The notes beneath the pieces were generated by a model that saw nothing but the letters and a program-made list of their open reading frames with translations, did no database searches and was not told the origin of the DNA. The translations under genes and the position numbers were made by a program. Of a stretch of DNA of 64,000 nt, positions 22,786 through 32,494 are shown one piece after another. Positions within the stretch are counted from its first letter, which is position 1. Each line of letters begins with the position of its first letter. The stretch is from Clostridiaceae bacterium (GTDB lineage Bacteria > Bacillota > Clostridia > Oscillospirales > Acutalibacteraceae): contig JAETSR010000005.1 in the NCBI GenBank assembly GCA_021769555.1, positions 62,001 to 126,000 on the forward strand, given 5' to 3'.

Positions 22786-23412
22786 TTACTCCAAAGAGAG
22801 CGGGTAGAACTCCTCCCCGGTCTTTTCCGCCAGGGCCCGGCCTGAAGTAGCGTCCGCAAGCCTGCGTTCAAGGCCCTCAAAGAGCTCAGGCTCCATGTGC
22901 AGCGAGAGCGTGACCGCGTCCGTAAACTCCGTGCCGTCAACTATGCCCCCGCACTCGGGCACAACCGTCTGGACCCTGCCATAGCTCTCATAGGAGCAGA
23001 CTATACGAAGTTTCAGGCACTGCTTCATGCGCACCCGCTGCGCCGCCGAGAGGGCTATGCCCGCCGTGTGGGAATAGGCCCTTATAAGCCCGCCGCCCCC
23101 CAGGAGTATGCCCCCGAAGTACCGTGTCGCCACCACCACCGCGTCCGTGACCCCGGACTTCTTCATGGTGTCTATAACCGGTATCCCCGCCGTGCCCTGG
23201 GGCTCCCCGTCGTCTGAGAAGCGCTGTATGTTCCCCTCCCTGAGGATATACGCGTACACATTATGGGACGCGTCCCAGTATTTCGTCCTGAGCTCTGATA
23301 TAAACTCCAGGGCCTCCTCCTCGTTCTTCACCGGCTTACAGGAGCCGATGAACCGGGATTTTTTCTCAATAAACTGGTCCATGCCCTCGCTTTTTACAGT
23401 GATATACTCCAA
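22786..23412 (-). CDS. YigZ/IMPACT family protein
   Basis: 208 residues. The N-terminal IMPACT domain contains KKSRFIGSCKPV, FSDDGEPQGTAG and TRYFGGILLGGGGLIRAY, the family signatures; the C-terminal domain matches the DUF1949-like lobe. A TTG start at 23412 is preferred because GGAGGGGGAGG lies directly upstream and homologs begin at this point; a TTG at 23439 has no site. Eukaryotic IMPACT regulates Gcn2, but the bacterial role is unresolved. A terminator separates it from the DUF2087 gene upstream. Confidence 0.85.
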   Translation of the reverse strand: MEYITVKSEGMDQFIEKKSRFIGSCKPVKNEEEALEFISELRTKYWDASHNVYAYILREGNIQRFSDDGEPQGTAGIPVIDTMKKSGVTDAVVVATRYFGGILLGGGGLIRAYSHTAGIALSAAQRVRMKQCLKLRIVCSYESYGRVQTVVPECGGIVDGTEFTDAVTLSLHMEPELFEGLERRLADATSGRALAEKTGEEFYPLSLE

Positions 23413-23437
23413 GGCCTCCCCCTCCTGCCTGTACTGC

Positions 23438-23464
23438 AAAAAGACGGCGCTTTTACACGCCGTC
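23438..23464 (-). terminator. Intrinsic terminator after the rpmE-DUF2087 unit
   Basis: Minus-strand hairpin GACGGCG/CGCCGTC followed by TTTTT. It lies 12 bases after the DUF2087 stop. Confidence 0.85.
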
Positions 23465-23475
23465 CCCTCGTCTTA

Positions 23476-23781
23476 TCATTCCTGCCCATCTTCAGCCGCA
23501 GCACCGCTCAGACTTTTCAAAAAGTCCTCGTTGAGCCTGTAGCTCCGTCCGTATGGGTCCCTGTCCAGAAAACGCCTGTCGTAAAGCTCGCGCCTCAGGG
23601 TGGCAGGGTCGCCGAAGGTGTGCCACTGCAAAAGCAGCTCGTTTACCTCCCGCTCAGAATACTCCCTGTCCCTCCCGAACTTTTCCGCCAGGTAGTGCAG
23701 CGCCTCCGTCTGCATCGGGCGCTTTGCCGGGAACTTTGTCAGGCGGCCCTCTGTGTCCAGGAAATTGTTAAGCGACTTCAT
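23476..23781 (-). CDS. DUF2087 domain protein
   Basis: 101 residues. The sequence follows the DUF2087 pattern: FLDTEGRLTKFPAKR, EALHYLAEKFGRDREYSEREVNELL, then DPATLRRELYDRRFLDRDPYGRSY. Such domains are often found at the C-terminus of ArsR-like regulators; here the domain stands alone. It is 15 bases downstream of rpmE and is probably cotranscribed with it. Function not established. Confidence 0.8.
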   Translation of the reverse strand: MKSLNNFLDTEGRLTKFPAKRPMQTEALHYLAEKFGRDREYSEREVNELLLQWHTFGDPATLRRELYDRRFLDRDPYGRSYRLNEDFLKSLSGAAAEDGQE

Positions 23782-23796
23782 CTTCCCCGGCCGGAC

Positions 23797-23997
23797 TTAC
23801 TTAAGTCCATAGCGCTTCTTGAACATGTCCACGCGCCCGCTGGTGTCCACAAGCTTTTGCTTGCCCGTGAAGAACGGATGGCACTTGGAACATATTTCGA
23901 CCTTGATATCCTTCTTGGTGGAGCGGGTGTGTATCACGTTGCCGCATGCGCAGGTGATGGTGGTCTCCTGATAGTCGGGATGTATATTCTCTTTCAT
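23797..23997 (-). CDS. rpmE: 50S ribosomal protein L31 (zinc-binding type)
   Basis: 66 residues from ATG 23997, the normal length; a GTG at 24009 overlaps the ribosome site and was rejected. The zinc ligands are retained: CACGN and [10 protein letters not shown]. The C+ type is usually expressed when zinc is available. It has its own promoter at 24034-24062. Confidence 0.96.
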   Translation of the reverse strand: MKENIHPDYQETTITCACGNVIHTRSTKKDIKVEICSKCHPFFTGKQKLVDTSGRVDMFKKRYGLK

Positions 23998-24033
23998 CGC
24001 AGTTTTCACCTCTTTACAGTCAATTCTTCGCCT

Positions 24034-24062
24034 ATTGTAGCACGTTATCCCCTAAAATGCAA
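24034..24062 (-). promoter_or_regulatory. Promoter of rpmE
   Basis: TTGCAT (24062-24057) and TACAAT (24039-24034), spacer 17, minus strand. Confidence 0.75.
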
Positions 24063-24076
24063 GGGAAATTTTTGGG

Positions 24077-24445
24077 TCAGCCCTCTTTTTCCTGAGGCGC
24101 CTCCCCCGCGGCCTCCTGCTTTGTCCTCTCCTCTATGCGTATCTCCCAGTGGATAAGGAAGGTAAGCGCCGCGCGCACGGCTATTATCGCCGCCACTAAG
24201 GCCACCTCCGAGAGCTCCCGCACCACAACCGTGCGCAGTATCTCGCTGCCCAGCTTGAACTCGAGCCCCAATGCCATGCCCTGGGCTAACTGCAGGCGCA
24301 CCGACGGGTCCTTCCTCACGTACTGTATGAATCCCTTTATACCCGCCCCAACTATTATCAAAACGCCGATAAACTCAAAGCAGTGTATGGCAACTCCCAC
24401 TATGCCGTCCAGAAGCTCCGCAAAGCCCGCCGTAAATGCCTCCAT
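24077..24445 (-). CDS. DUF1622 membrane protein
   Basis: 122 residues with about three hydrophobic segments (roughly 12-38, 52-66 partial, 80-100). The pattern GVLIIVGAGIKGF, RLQLAQGMALGLEFKLGSEILRTVVV is that of DUF1622 proteins. GGGAGG precedes the ATG. It follows the PHP gene by 20 bases. No function is known for the family as far as I am aware. Confidence 0.8.
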   Translation of the reverse strand: MEAFTAGFAELLDGIVGVAIHCFEFIGVLIIVGAGIKGFIQYVRKDPSVRLQLAQGMALGLEFKLGSEILRTVVVRELSEVALVAAIIAVRAALTFLIHWEIRIEERTKQEAAGEAPQEKEG

Positions 24446-24465
24446 GCCCCAATACCTCCCTGAAT

Positions 24466-25284
24466 TTATCCGTCCAAGAGCCAGTCCAGCTCAAGCCGCA
24501 GCTTTCCGAGGGGCACGTCCGGCTTTACAAGCTCTCCGTGGAAATCGCTGCCGCCTGTTACATGCAGGTCATATTTCTCGGCCAGCGACAGGTAAAACGC
24601 CTCCATCTCCGGGGTGTGCTTGGTATAATAGCACTCTATGGCGTCCAGGCCCCAGCCCTTCAAATCCCGCACCAGCCCCTCGAGCCCTTCATCGTCCAGC
24701 TTCACCTGGTATGGGTGGGCAAAGGAGACCTTCCCCCCGGCCCGGTGCACAGTCTCTATGCAGTCCCGGGCGCTCATGCGCTTTATGGCTATGCGCTGAT
24801 ACTCCTCCGTGTCCAGATATTTTTCGTAGGCCTCGCGGTTATTCTTTATATATCCGTGCTCGAGCATTACCTGGGTGAAATGGGGCCTGCCCACAACGCC
24901 GCCCTTTGCCGCGGCCTCCACCTCGGCAAGGTCTATATCTATTCCCTTCTCCTTTAAGAAGTCAACTATCCTGTACTTGCGCTCGTCCCGGGCAGCCTTC
25001 ATCCGGCCGCAGAAGCCGTTAAGCCCCGGGTCCTCCGGGTCTATTCCATAGCCCAGAAGGTGCAGACTGTGATACTCCTGCGCTCCTATCTCCACCCCCG
25101 GCAGAACTCTCAGCCCCAGCTCCCTGCCCGCCGCCAGAGCCTCAGGGAGGCCCTTTAAAGTGTCGTGGTCCGTAAGGCTCAGCAGGTTAAGGCCCCTGTC
25201 CTTCCCAAGGCCCACAAGCTCCGCTGGCGTATACTGCCCGTCGGAGGCAGTGCTGTGCGTGTGCATATCCGCAAAGTATACCAT
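24466..25284 (-). CDS. PHP-domain phosphoesterase (TrpH/RNase AM-like)
   Basis: 272 residues. PHP metal ligands are seen in ADMHTHSTASDG (residues about 5-16), SLTDHDTLKG, GVEIGA, GRPHFTQ, FAHPYQ and GGSDFHGE. This is the layout of the YciV/TrpH group, whose studied members hydrolyse 3',5'-bisphosphates or act as 5'-3' exonucleases on short RNAs. ATG 25284 has GGAGATAAGACA upstream; the longer frame to 25332 was rejected. It has a good promoter and is divergent from the ATP synthase operon. Confidence 0.85.
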   Translation of the reverse strand: MVYFADMHTHSTASDGQYTPAELVGLGKDRGLNLLSLTDHDTLKGLPEALAAGRELGLRVLPGVEIGAQEYHSLHLLGYGIDPEDPGLNGFCGRMKAARDERKYRIVDFLKEKGIDIDLAEVEAAAKGGVVGRPHFTQVMLEHGYIKNNREAYEKYLDTEEYQRIAIKRMSARDCIETVHRAGGKVSFAHPYQVKLDDEGLEGLVRDLKGWGLDAIECYYTKHTPEMEAFYLSLAEKYDLHVTGGSDFHGELVKPDVPLGKLRLELDWLLDG

Positions 25285-25322
25285 TGTCTTATCTCCGTTC
25301 GGCTGTCCTTTTTTCACTGTAC

Positions 25323-25351
25323 ATGGTATCACACGGCAGGCCCCTTGTCAA
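25323..25351 (-). promoter_or_regulatory. Promoter of the PHP-domain gene
   Basis: TTGACA (25351-25346) and TACCAT (25328-25323), spacer 17, minus strand. Confidence 0.75.
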
Positions 25352-25424
25352 GCTGACCAGTATCTATATGTGAAATGAGAAAAATATTCTACCTTTTTCG
25401 GCCCCCGCCGCGGCCCCTCTGAGG

Positions 25425-25452
25425 TTGACTTTTTCTCTGCTCGTGATAAAAT
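25425..25452 (+). promoter_or_regulatory. Promoter of the ATP synthase operon
   Basis: TTGACT (25425-25430) and TAAAAT (25447-25452), spacer 16, giving a leader of about 40 bases before atpB. Confidence 0.7.
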
Positions 25453-25498
25453 TATTGTATATGGGTCTAAGTTTTTAACCTAAGAAAGGAAGTGCGCG

Positions 25499-26299
25499 AT
25501 GAAACAACACAAAAAGGGCCTGGCCGTCTGGGTACTGGTCATCGTGGCGCTGCTGGCAGCGTCCATCCTTGCAGGAACCCATGACCGGGCGGAGAGCGTC
25601 CAGGAGGCCATGCGCGACGCGGTGCTACACAGCGAGAACCGCCTGGCGTTCCTGGGCGGAAAGACCGTGAGCCCGGCGCTTATCTCGGCCTTTACGGTAA
25701 CGGGGCTCCTGCTTCTTGCAGCCCTGCTAATAAGGGTCTTCGCCGTGCCCCGCTTTAAGCTCCGGCCCGGTAAGCTGCAGCTGGTGCTTGAGGAGGCCGT
25801 GGGCCTGTTCCACAACATGGCAAAGTCCAACAGCCCCCATCTCAACGGCTTTCTGGGGGTGTACCTGTTCACCGCCGGGCTGTATGTGTCCGTGGGCACG
25901 CTCTTTGAGCTTCTGGGCCTGCAGGCCGTGGCCGTCAACGGCCATCCCGTCACTCTGCCCGCGCCCCTCTCGGACGTGAACGCCGCCATAGGCCTGGGCA
26001 CCATGTCCTACCTTGTGATACTCTCAGGGGGCATAGCCGGGAACGGGCTCAAGGGAGTGGGCAAAACCTTAAAGGAGTTCTCCCTGCCCATATCCATGAG
26101 CTTCCGTCTGTTCGGGGCCCTTCTCAGCGGCCTTCTGGTGACGGAGCTTGTGTACTACTACGTGAGCCTGAGCTTCGTGCTGCCGGTGGTAGTGGGGGTG
26201 CTCTTCACCCTTCTGCACGCCATAATCCAGACCTACGTGCTCACCATGCTCACGGCGCTGTATTACGGCGAGGTCTCGGAGAAGCCCGGCAAAGAGTAA
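25499..26299 (+). CDS. atpB: F-type ATP synthase subunit a
   Basis: Membrane subunit that forms the ion half-channels with the c-ring; 266 residues. Hydrophobic segments fit five or six helices. The essential arginine is in SMSFRLFGALLSG (about 199-211), matching the E. coli Arg210 region. GTLFELLG and IQTYVLTMLTALYYGE near the end also match subunit a. AAAGGAAG precedes the ATG. First gene of the operon; no atpI gene is seen upstream. Confidence 0.93.
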   Translation: MKQHKKGLAVWVLVIVALLAASILAGTHDRAESVQEAMRDAVLHSENRLAFLGGKTVSPALISAFTVTGLLLLAALLIRVFAVPRFKLRPGKLQLVLEEAVGLFHNMAKSNSPHLNGFLGVYLFTAGLYVSVGTLFELLGLQAVAVNGHPVTLPAPLSDVNAAIGLGTMSYLVILSGGIAGNGLKGVGKTLKEFSLPISMSFRLFGALLSGLLVTELVYYYVSLSFVLPVVVGVLFTLLHAIIQTYVLTMLTALYYGEVSEKPGKE

Positions 26300-26701
<402 letters not shown>

Positions 26702-26715
26702 GGCAGGTGTGACAT

Positions 26716-27204
26716 ATGCCGCTGAACATAGACTGGCAGCAGATACTGCTGCACTGGATGAACCTGGCTATTCTGGCCGGAGGGCTCTACTTCCTGCTGT
26801 ATAAGCCGGTGGTGGACTTTATGCGCAAGCGCGAGCAGCACTACAAGGACATGGAGGATAAGGCCGAGGCGGAGCTTTTGAAGGCCGAGGAGGCCAAGGC
26901 CCAGTACCAGCAGAAGCTCGCCGGGGCCGAGGAGGAGATAAGGGAGGCAAGGCAGAAGTCCCAGGCGGCGGTTCAGAAGTCCGCCGAGGAGCAGCTGGCC
27001 CTTGCCCAGGCCCAGGCCAGGGAGATAGTTGTGGAGGCCCACGCCCAGGCCAAGGAGGCCAGGGAGAAGGCTTTAAGGGACTCCCAGCGGGAATTGAAGC
27101 GCCTTGCCTCCGAGGCCGCGGAGAAGCTGGCCTTCCACAAGGACGACGACCCGTTCGACAGCTTTTTGGACCTTGCGGAGGGAGGAACCAAGCATGAGGG
27201 CTGA
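26716..27204 (+). CDS. atpF: F-type ATP synthase subunit b
   Basis: Peripheral stalk subunit, 162 residues. A single N-terminal membrane helix (about 9-27) ends in KPVVDFMRKRE, followed by a long Ala/Glu/Lys-rich coiled coil (about 35-140). Its last 11 bases overlap the start of the next gene. The C-terminal DDDPFDSFLDLAEGG does not look like a fused delta domain, so this is not a mycobacterial-type b-delta fusion. Confidence 0.93.
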   Translation: MPLNIDWQQILLHWMNLAILAGGLYFLLYKPVVDFMRKREQHYKDMEDKAEAELLKAEEAKAQYQQKLAGAEEEIREARQKSQAAVQKSAEEQLALAQAQAREIVVEAHAQAKEAREKALRDSQRELKRLASEAAEKLAFHKDDDPFDSFLDLAEGGTKHEG

Positions 27205-28954
27205 CAGGAGCCGCCTCTCCGCGCTGCTGAGAAGCGCCAGGGAGCCCACAGAGGAACAGCTCGAGCGCTTCAGCGCCTATCTCAGAGAGCGCTATAACCG
27301 GGAAGTGCCGGTCTCCTGGGAGAGGGACGAGGGCATACAGGCCGGCTTCAAAATGCAGGTGGGCTCAGACGTGTACGACTGGACCCCCCAGGGCACCTTC
27401 AGGCAGTTCAGGGACCACCTGCTGAACGTGCGCGAGGGCGAGAACGACATTCTGCCCCTTATGAAGGAGGCCGTGTCCAGCTGGCGGCCCAGCGCCGAGC
27501 CTGAGGAGATGGGAGAGGTCCAGACCGTTGACAGCGAGGTGGCCACCATCACCGGGCTCACCCACGCCCGGTACGGCGAGATACTCACCTTCCCCTCCGG
27601 AATCAAGGGCATGGTGCAGGACCTGCGCAGGGACGACCTCTCCTGTGTGCTCTTCGGGGACAGCGGCGAGGCCGCCTCCGGGGACATGGTCCGCCGCACC
27701 CATAAGACCGCGGGAATGCCCGTGGGCGACGGCTTCCTGGGGAGAGTGGTGGACGCCCTGGGCGTGCCCATTGACGGCAAGGGGCATATAGACCCCGACG
27801 GCTACAGGCCCATAGAGAACCCCGCCCCGGGGATACTGGACCGCCAGCCGGTAAACACCCCCATGGAGACAGGGCTTCTCTGCATAGACTCCATGTTCCC
27901 CATCGGCCGGGGCCAGCGGGAGCTGATAATCGGCGACCGCCAGACCGGCAAGACCGCCATAGCCCTTGACACCATCTTAAACCAAAAGGGCAAGGACGTG
28001 GTGTGCATATACGTTGCCATCGGGCAGAAGACCAGCTCCGTGGCCCAGCTTACAGAGAATCTGCTGCGCCGGGGAGCCCTCGGCTATACCACCATTATCA
28101 GCGCTCCCGCCGGGGCCAGCGCCGCTTTGCAGTATATCGCCCCCTACGCCGGCTGCGCCCTGGCTGAATATTTCATGTACTCGGGCCGGGACGTGCTGAT
28201 AGTGTACGACGACCTTTCCAAGCACGCAATAGCCTACCGCGCCCTGAGCCTGCTTCTGGGCCGCTCCCCCGGGCGTGAGGCGTTTCCCGGGGATGTGTTC
28301 TACCTCCATTCAAGGCTTTTGGAGCGCTCGGCCCACCTCTCGGAGGAGCTGGGCGGGGGCAGCATGACCGCACTGCCAATAGTTGAAACCCAGGCCGGGG
28401 ACGTTTCGGCATATATCCCCACAAATATAATCTCCATCACCGACGGCCAGATATTCCTTGAGAGCGACCTGTTCTTCTCGGGCCAGCGCCCGGCCGTGAA
28501 CGTGGGCCTCTCGGTGTCCCGGGTGGGCGGCGACGCCCAGACAAAGGCAATGAAGTCCGCGGCGGGCACCCTCCGCCTGGAGCTTGCCCAGTACCGGGAG
28601 ATGGAGGTCTTCACCCAGTTCTCAAGCGACCTGGACGAGACTACAAAGCGCCAGCTCACCTACGGCCAGGGGCTCATGCGCCTTTTGCGCCAGCCCCAGT
28701 ACGCCCCCTTCTCCCACCACCGCCAGGTCATAATCCTCACCGCGGCCATGGCCCATGTTATGCAGGATATCCCCCTTGAGAAGATGGATAAGTTCAGGGA
28801 GGGCCTTGTGAACTTCGTCGAGGAGGAGGCCTCCGACGTCTGCCGGAGGGTGGACATGACCGGCAGGCTGTCCGGCGACGACAGGGAGGAGCTCATTGCA
28901 GCCGCAAAAAGATACCTTGCAGACTGCAGCGCCTCCGGAAAGGCCGGTGACTGA
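27194..28954 (+). CDS. atpA: F-type ATP synthase alpha subunit fused to a delta C-terminal domain
   Basis: 586 residues, about 85 more than a normal alpha. Residues 13-78 align with the C-terminal domain of delta: SAREPTEEQLERFSAYL, Asp-Glu-Gly-Ile-Gln-Ala-Gly, QVGSDVYDW and RQFRDHL fall in the same order as the E. coli AtpH end. Residues from about 84 are a full alpha subunit with GEVQTVDSEVATITGL, P-loop GDRQTGKT (247-254), and the SVSRVGGDAQ arginine finger. The ATG at 27194 has GGGAGGAA upstream and overlaps atpF by 11 bases. No separate atpH gene stands in the operon, and the delta N-terminal domain is absent. Alpha function is certain; the fused role of the delta domain is inference. 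Confidence 0.93.
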   Translation: MRADRSRLSALLRSAREPTEEQLERFSAYLRERYNREVPVSWERDEGIQAGFKMQVGSDVYDWTPQGTFRQFRDHLLNVREGENDILPLMKEAVSSWRPSAEPEEMGEVQTVDSEVATITGLTHARYGEILTFPSGIKGMVQDLRRDDLSCVLFGDSGEAASGDMVRRTHKTAGMPVGDGFLGRVVDALGVPIDGKGHIDPDGYRPIENPAPGILDRQPVNTPMETGLLCIDSMFPIGRGQRELIIGDRQTGKTAIALDTILNQKGKDVVCIYVAIGQKTSSVAQLTENLLRRGALGYTTIISAPAGASAALQYIAPYAGCALAEYFMYSGRDVLIVYDDLSKHAIAYRALSLLLGRSPGREAFPGDVFYLHSRLLERSAHLSEELGGGSMTALPIVETQAGDVSAYIPTNIISITDGQIFLESDLFFSGQRPAVNVGLSVSRVGGDAQTKAMKSAAGTLRLELAQYREMEVFTQFSSDLDETTKRQLTYGQGLMRLLRQPQYAPFSHHRQVIILTAAMAHVMQDIPLEKMDKFREGLVNFVEEEASDVCRRVDMTGRLSGDDREELIAAAKRYLADCSASGKAGD

Positions 28955-28956
28955 CA

Positions 28957-29856
28957 ATGCCCGGCACCAGGGAGATAAAGACCCACATGCAGAGCGTGGC
29001 GGAGACCAAAAAGATAACCAACGCCATGTATCTCATAGCCTCCACAAAGCTCAGGAAGGCCCGGGCGGAGCTTGAGAACACCCGCCCCTACTTCAACGCC
29101 CTGCAGGGGGAGATAAAGCGGATATTCCGCAGTGTAAAGAGTGTGGAGAGCCACTTTTTCTACCCCAGCGAGGGAATGCCCGCACTGGACGGCACCTATG
29201 GCTGCCTTGTGATAACGGCGGACAAGGGGCTGGCGGGGTCCTATAACCAGAACGCCATCAAAGAGGCAATGAAAATACTGGAGGAGCACCCGGACACCAA
29301 GCTTTTCGTAGTCGGCGAGTATGGCAGAAGGTACTTCGACCAGCACAATATCCCCATTGAGCACAGCTTTTTATATACCGCCCAGAACCCCACCATGATG
29401 CGCGCAAGGGAGATAAGCGCCCTTTTGCTCGACGGCTTCAACCGGGGGGAGCTTCAAAAGATATTCGTGGTCTACACGGACATGGAGAACAGCATGAGCT
29501 TTCGCGCCCGGTCCACCCGGCTCCTGCCCTTTCACAGGACCTATTTTGTGGACACCATGGAGCACGAGAAGACCGTCCGCGAGCCCTTCGAGTTCCTGCC
29601 GGACGCAAAGGCCGTTCTGCACAACATCATGGGGAGCTATGTGTCGGGCTTCATATACGCCGCGCTTATAGACAGCTTCTGCTGCGAGCAGAACGCCCGC
29701 ATGACCGCCATGGACAATGCCAACCGCAACGCCGAGGAGCTCATGGGCGAGCTGTCCTTAGAGTACAACCGCGTGCGCCAGTCGGCCATAACCCAGGAGA
29801 TAACCGAGATTTCCGCGGGGGCCAGGGCTCAGCGCAGACGAAAGGAAGGAGAGTGA
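28957..29856 (+). CDS. atpG: F-type ATP synthase gamma subunit
   Basis: Central rotor shaft, 299 residues. The N-terminal helix REIKTHMQSVAETKKITNAM and the C-terminal helix AMDNANRNAEELMGELSLEYNRVRQSAITQEI are strongly conserved. The gene starts 2 bases after atpA stops. Normal length. Confidence 0.95.
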   Translation: MPGTREIKTHMQSVAETKKITNAMYLIASTKLRKARAELENTRPYFNALQGEIKRIFRSVKSVESHFFYPSEGMPALDGTYGCLVITADKGLAGSYNQNAIKEAMKILEEHPDTKLFVVGEYGRRYFDQHNIPIEHSFLYTAQNPTMMRAREISALLLDGFNRGELQKIFVVYTDMENSMSFRARSTRLLPFHRTYFVDTMEHEKTVREPFEFLPDAKAVLHNIMGSYVSGFIYAALIDSFCCEQNARMTAMDNANRNAEELMGELSLEYNRVRQSAITQEITEISAGARAQRRRKEGE

Positions 29857-31274
<1,418 letters not shown>

Positions 31275-31275
<1 letters not shown>

Positions 31276-31691
31276 TGCAGGAGTTCCAGGTCCATATCCT
31301 TGCCGCAGACCGCACTTTTTACGACGGCCCCTGCGTGAGCCTCACCGTCCCCACCAGCGACGGCGAGCTGGGCATACTCGCCCGCCACAGCCCCATAATC
31401 GCCGCCGTCCAGCCCGGGACCCTGAGATATCAGGCCCCCGGAGAGGAGGTGCGGCTGGCGGCTGTGTCCCCGGGGATGGTTAAGGTGGAGAACAACGAGG
31501 TGCTGGTCCTGGTGGACTCCGCCGAGCACCCCGAGGAGATAGACGCCGCCCGGGCCCAGCGGGAGGCCGACGAGGCCATGGAGGCCATACTCCAGAAGAG
31601 GTCCATCCAGGAGTACAAGGTGGCCCAGGGCACCCTTGCCAGGGCCCTGAACAGGCTCAGAGTAAAATCCAGCTATACTGGAAAGCACTGA
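31275..31691 (+). CDS. atpC: F-type ATP synthase epsilon subunit
   Basis: Rotor and regulatory subunit, 138 residues: N-terminal beta-sandwich (TFYDGPCVSLTVPTSDGELGILARH) and C-terminal helical hairpin (ARAQREADEAMEAI...TLARALNRLRV). Starts inside the atpD stop codon. A strong terminator follows. Confidence 0.94.
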
Positions 31692-31705
31692 TAATCAGCG
31701 AAAGA

Positions 31706-31728
31706 AAGCACCGGAGCTTCCGGTGCTT
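31706..31728. terminator. Bidirectional terminator between atpC and the XRE gene
   Basis: Hairpin AAGCACCGG/CCGGTGCTT with a 5-base loop, T-rich on both exits. It ends the ATP synthase operon (plus) and probably the XRE gene (minus). Confidence 0.85.
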
Positions 31729-31732
31729 TTTC

Positions 31733-32050
31733 TTATTCCTTCAGGTAGTTCTTTATCACCAGCTGTATGCTGTCCCGCTCTCCCCGGGACAACCGCCGGT
31801 AGTCCCTGAGGAGCGCCCACTCCTCCCGGGTGAGCTCCGGTGCGGCTGCGCTGTCGGACGGGTCGTGGCCGATTAGGTAGTCCACGGTGGTGCCGAAGTA
31901 GTCGGCTAAAATAATCAGCGTGCCTATGTCAGGCTCGATTTTCTGCCGCTCATACTTGTTTATGGACTGCTGGCTTATATTCAAATAGTCAGCCAGCGCC
32001 TGCTGGCTCATGCCTCTGCTCATTCTCAGGCTCCGGAGATTTTTTACCAT
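31733..32050 (-). CDS. XRE/Cro-type transcriptional repressor
   Basis: 105 residues. N-terminal helix-turn-helix: LRSLRMSRGMSQQALADYLNISQQSINKYERQK (about 5-36), then a short helical C-terminal part ending LSRGERDSIQLVIKNYLKE, likely for dimerisation. ATG 32050 has AAGGGGTG 6 bases upstream; a GTG at 32059 sits in that site. The intergenic region carries two identical-spacing operators, one in each divergent promoter, so the protein likely represses both itself and the small membrane gene at 32180. Confidence 0.88.
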   Translation of the reverse strand: MVKNLRSLRMSRGMSQQALADYLNISQQSINKYERQKIEPDIGTLIILADYFGTTVDYLIGHDPSDSAAAPELTREEWALLRDYRRLSRGERDSIQLVIKNYLKE

Positions 32051-32068
32051 GCCTTTCACCCCTTCTGT

Positions 32069-32097
32069 ATTATAGTAACAACGTCAGGTTGTTATTC
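32069..32097 (-). promoter_or_regulatory. Probable promoter of the XRE gene
   Basis: TATAAT (32074-32069) with a poor -35 (GAATAA, 32097-32092) at 17 bases. The operator at 32078-32092 fills the spacer. Confidence 0.5.
32078..32092. promoter_or_regulatory. Operator 1, ACAAC-N5-GTTGT
   Basis: Perfect inverted repeat ACAAC GTCAG GTTGT in the spacer of the XRE promoter. Same half-sites and spacing as operator 2, 54 bases away. Confidence 0.75.
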
Positions 32098-32125
32098 ATA
32101 TCTAAATACAGGCGTATTCTCTCAG

Positions 32126-32154
32126 TTGACAACAACTTTAAGTTGTGATATATT
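32126..32154 (+). promoter_or_regulatory. Promoter of the small membrane gene divergent from XRE
   Basis: TTGACA (32126-32131) and TATATT (32149-32154), spacer 17. The spacer is almost entirely operator 2. Confidence 0.8.
32132..32146. promoter_or_regulatory. Operator 2, ACAAC-N5-GTTGT
   Basis: Perfect inverted repeat ACAAC TTTAA GTTGT between the -35 and -10 boxes of the plus-strand promoter. A bound repressor would block polymerase directly. Confidence 0.75.
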
Positions 32155-32179
32155 TCTATACATGGGAAGGGGGGCTAAT

Positions 32180-32407
32180 ATGACCAGCCTGATAATAGCC
32201 TTGATTGCGGGACTGCCGCTGACAGCCGCGGTGAGGGTGCTTTTTGGCGTGACAGTCAGAAGGATAATGTCCGAAAAGGGCTACAGCGGCAATTGGTTCT
32301 GGCTGGGGTTTTTCTTTGAGGGCCTGGCCCTTCTTTTCACTCTCGCAAAGCCGGACCTAAGGCCTCCCCGGAGGGAGCAGCCCCCGGGAGACGCGGGCAG
32401 TGAATGA
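32180..32407 (+). CDS. Small membrane protein under XRE control
   Basis: 75 residues with two hydrophobic stretches (about 2-22 and 36-55), the second in GNWFWLGFFFEGLALLFTLAK, and a Pro/Arg-rich tail. GGAAGGGGGG precedes the ATG at 32180; longer in-frame starts lie inside the promoter. The divergent repressor and shared operators suggest an inducible pair. It does not resemble a known toxin that I can name. Confidence 0.7.
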   Translation: MTSLIIALIAGLPLTAAVRVLFGVTVRRIMSEKGYSGNWFWLGFFFEGLALLFTLAKPDLRPPRREQPPGDAGSE

Positions 32408-32452
32408 TGCTGCCGGGATGTGAAAATAGTTTTTGCGCAGGTATCAGGATTG

Positions 32453-32481
32453 TTGACTTCACCATGCTATAAGTGTATAAT
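32453..32481 (+). promoter_or_regulatory. Promoter of the pyrB operon
   Basis: TTGACT (32453-32458) and TATAAT (32476-32481), spacer 17. Confidence 0.88.
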
Positions 32482-32494
32482 TTAATAAGTACAG

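Noticed and set aside
26716-27204. b-delta fusion as in mycobacteria
   Set aside because: AtpF is 162 residues and ends after the coiled coil; the delta-like segment is at the start of the next gene.
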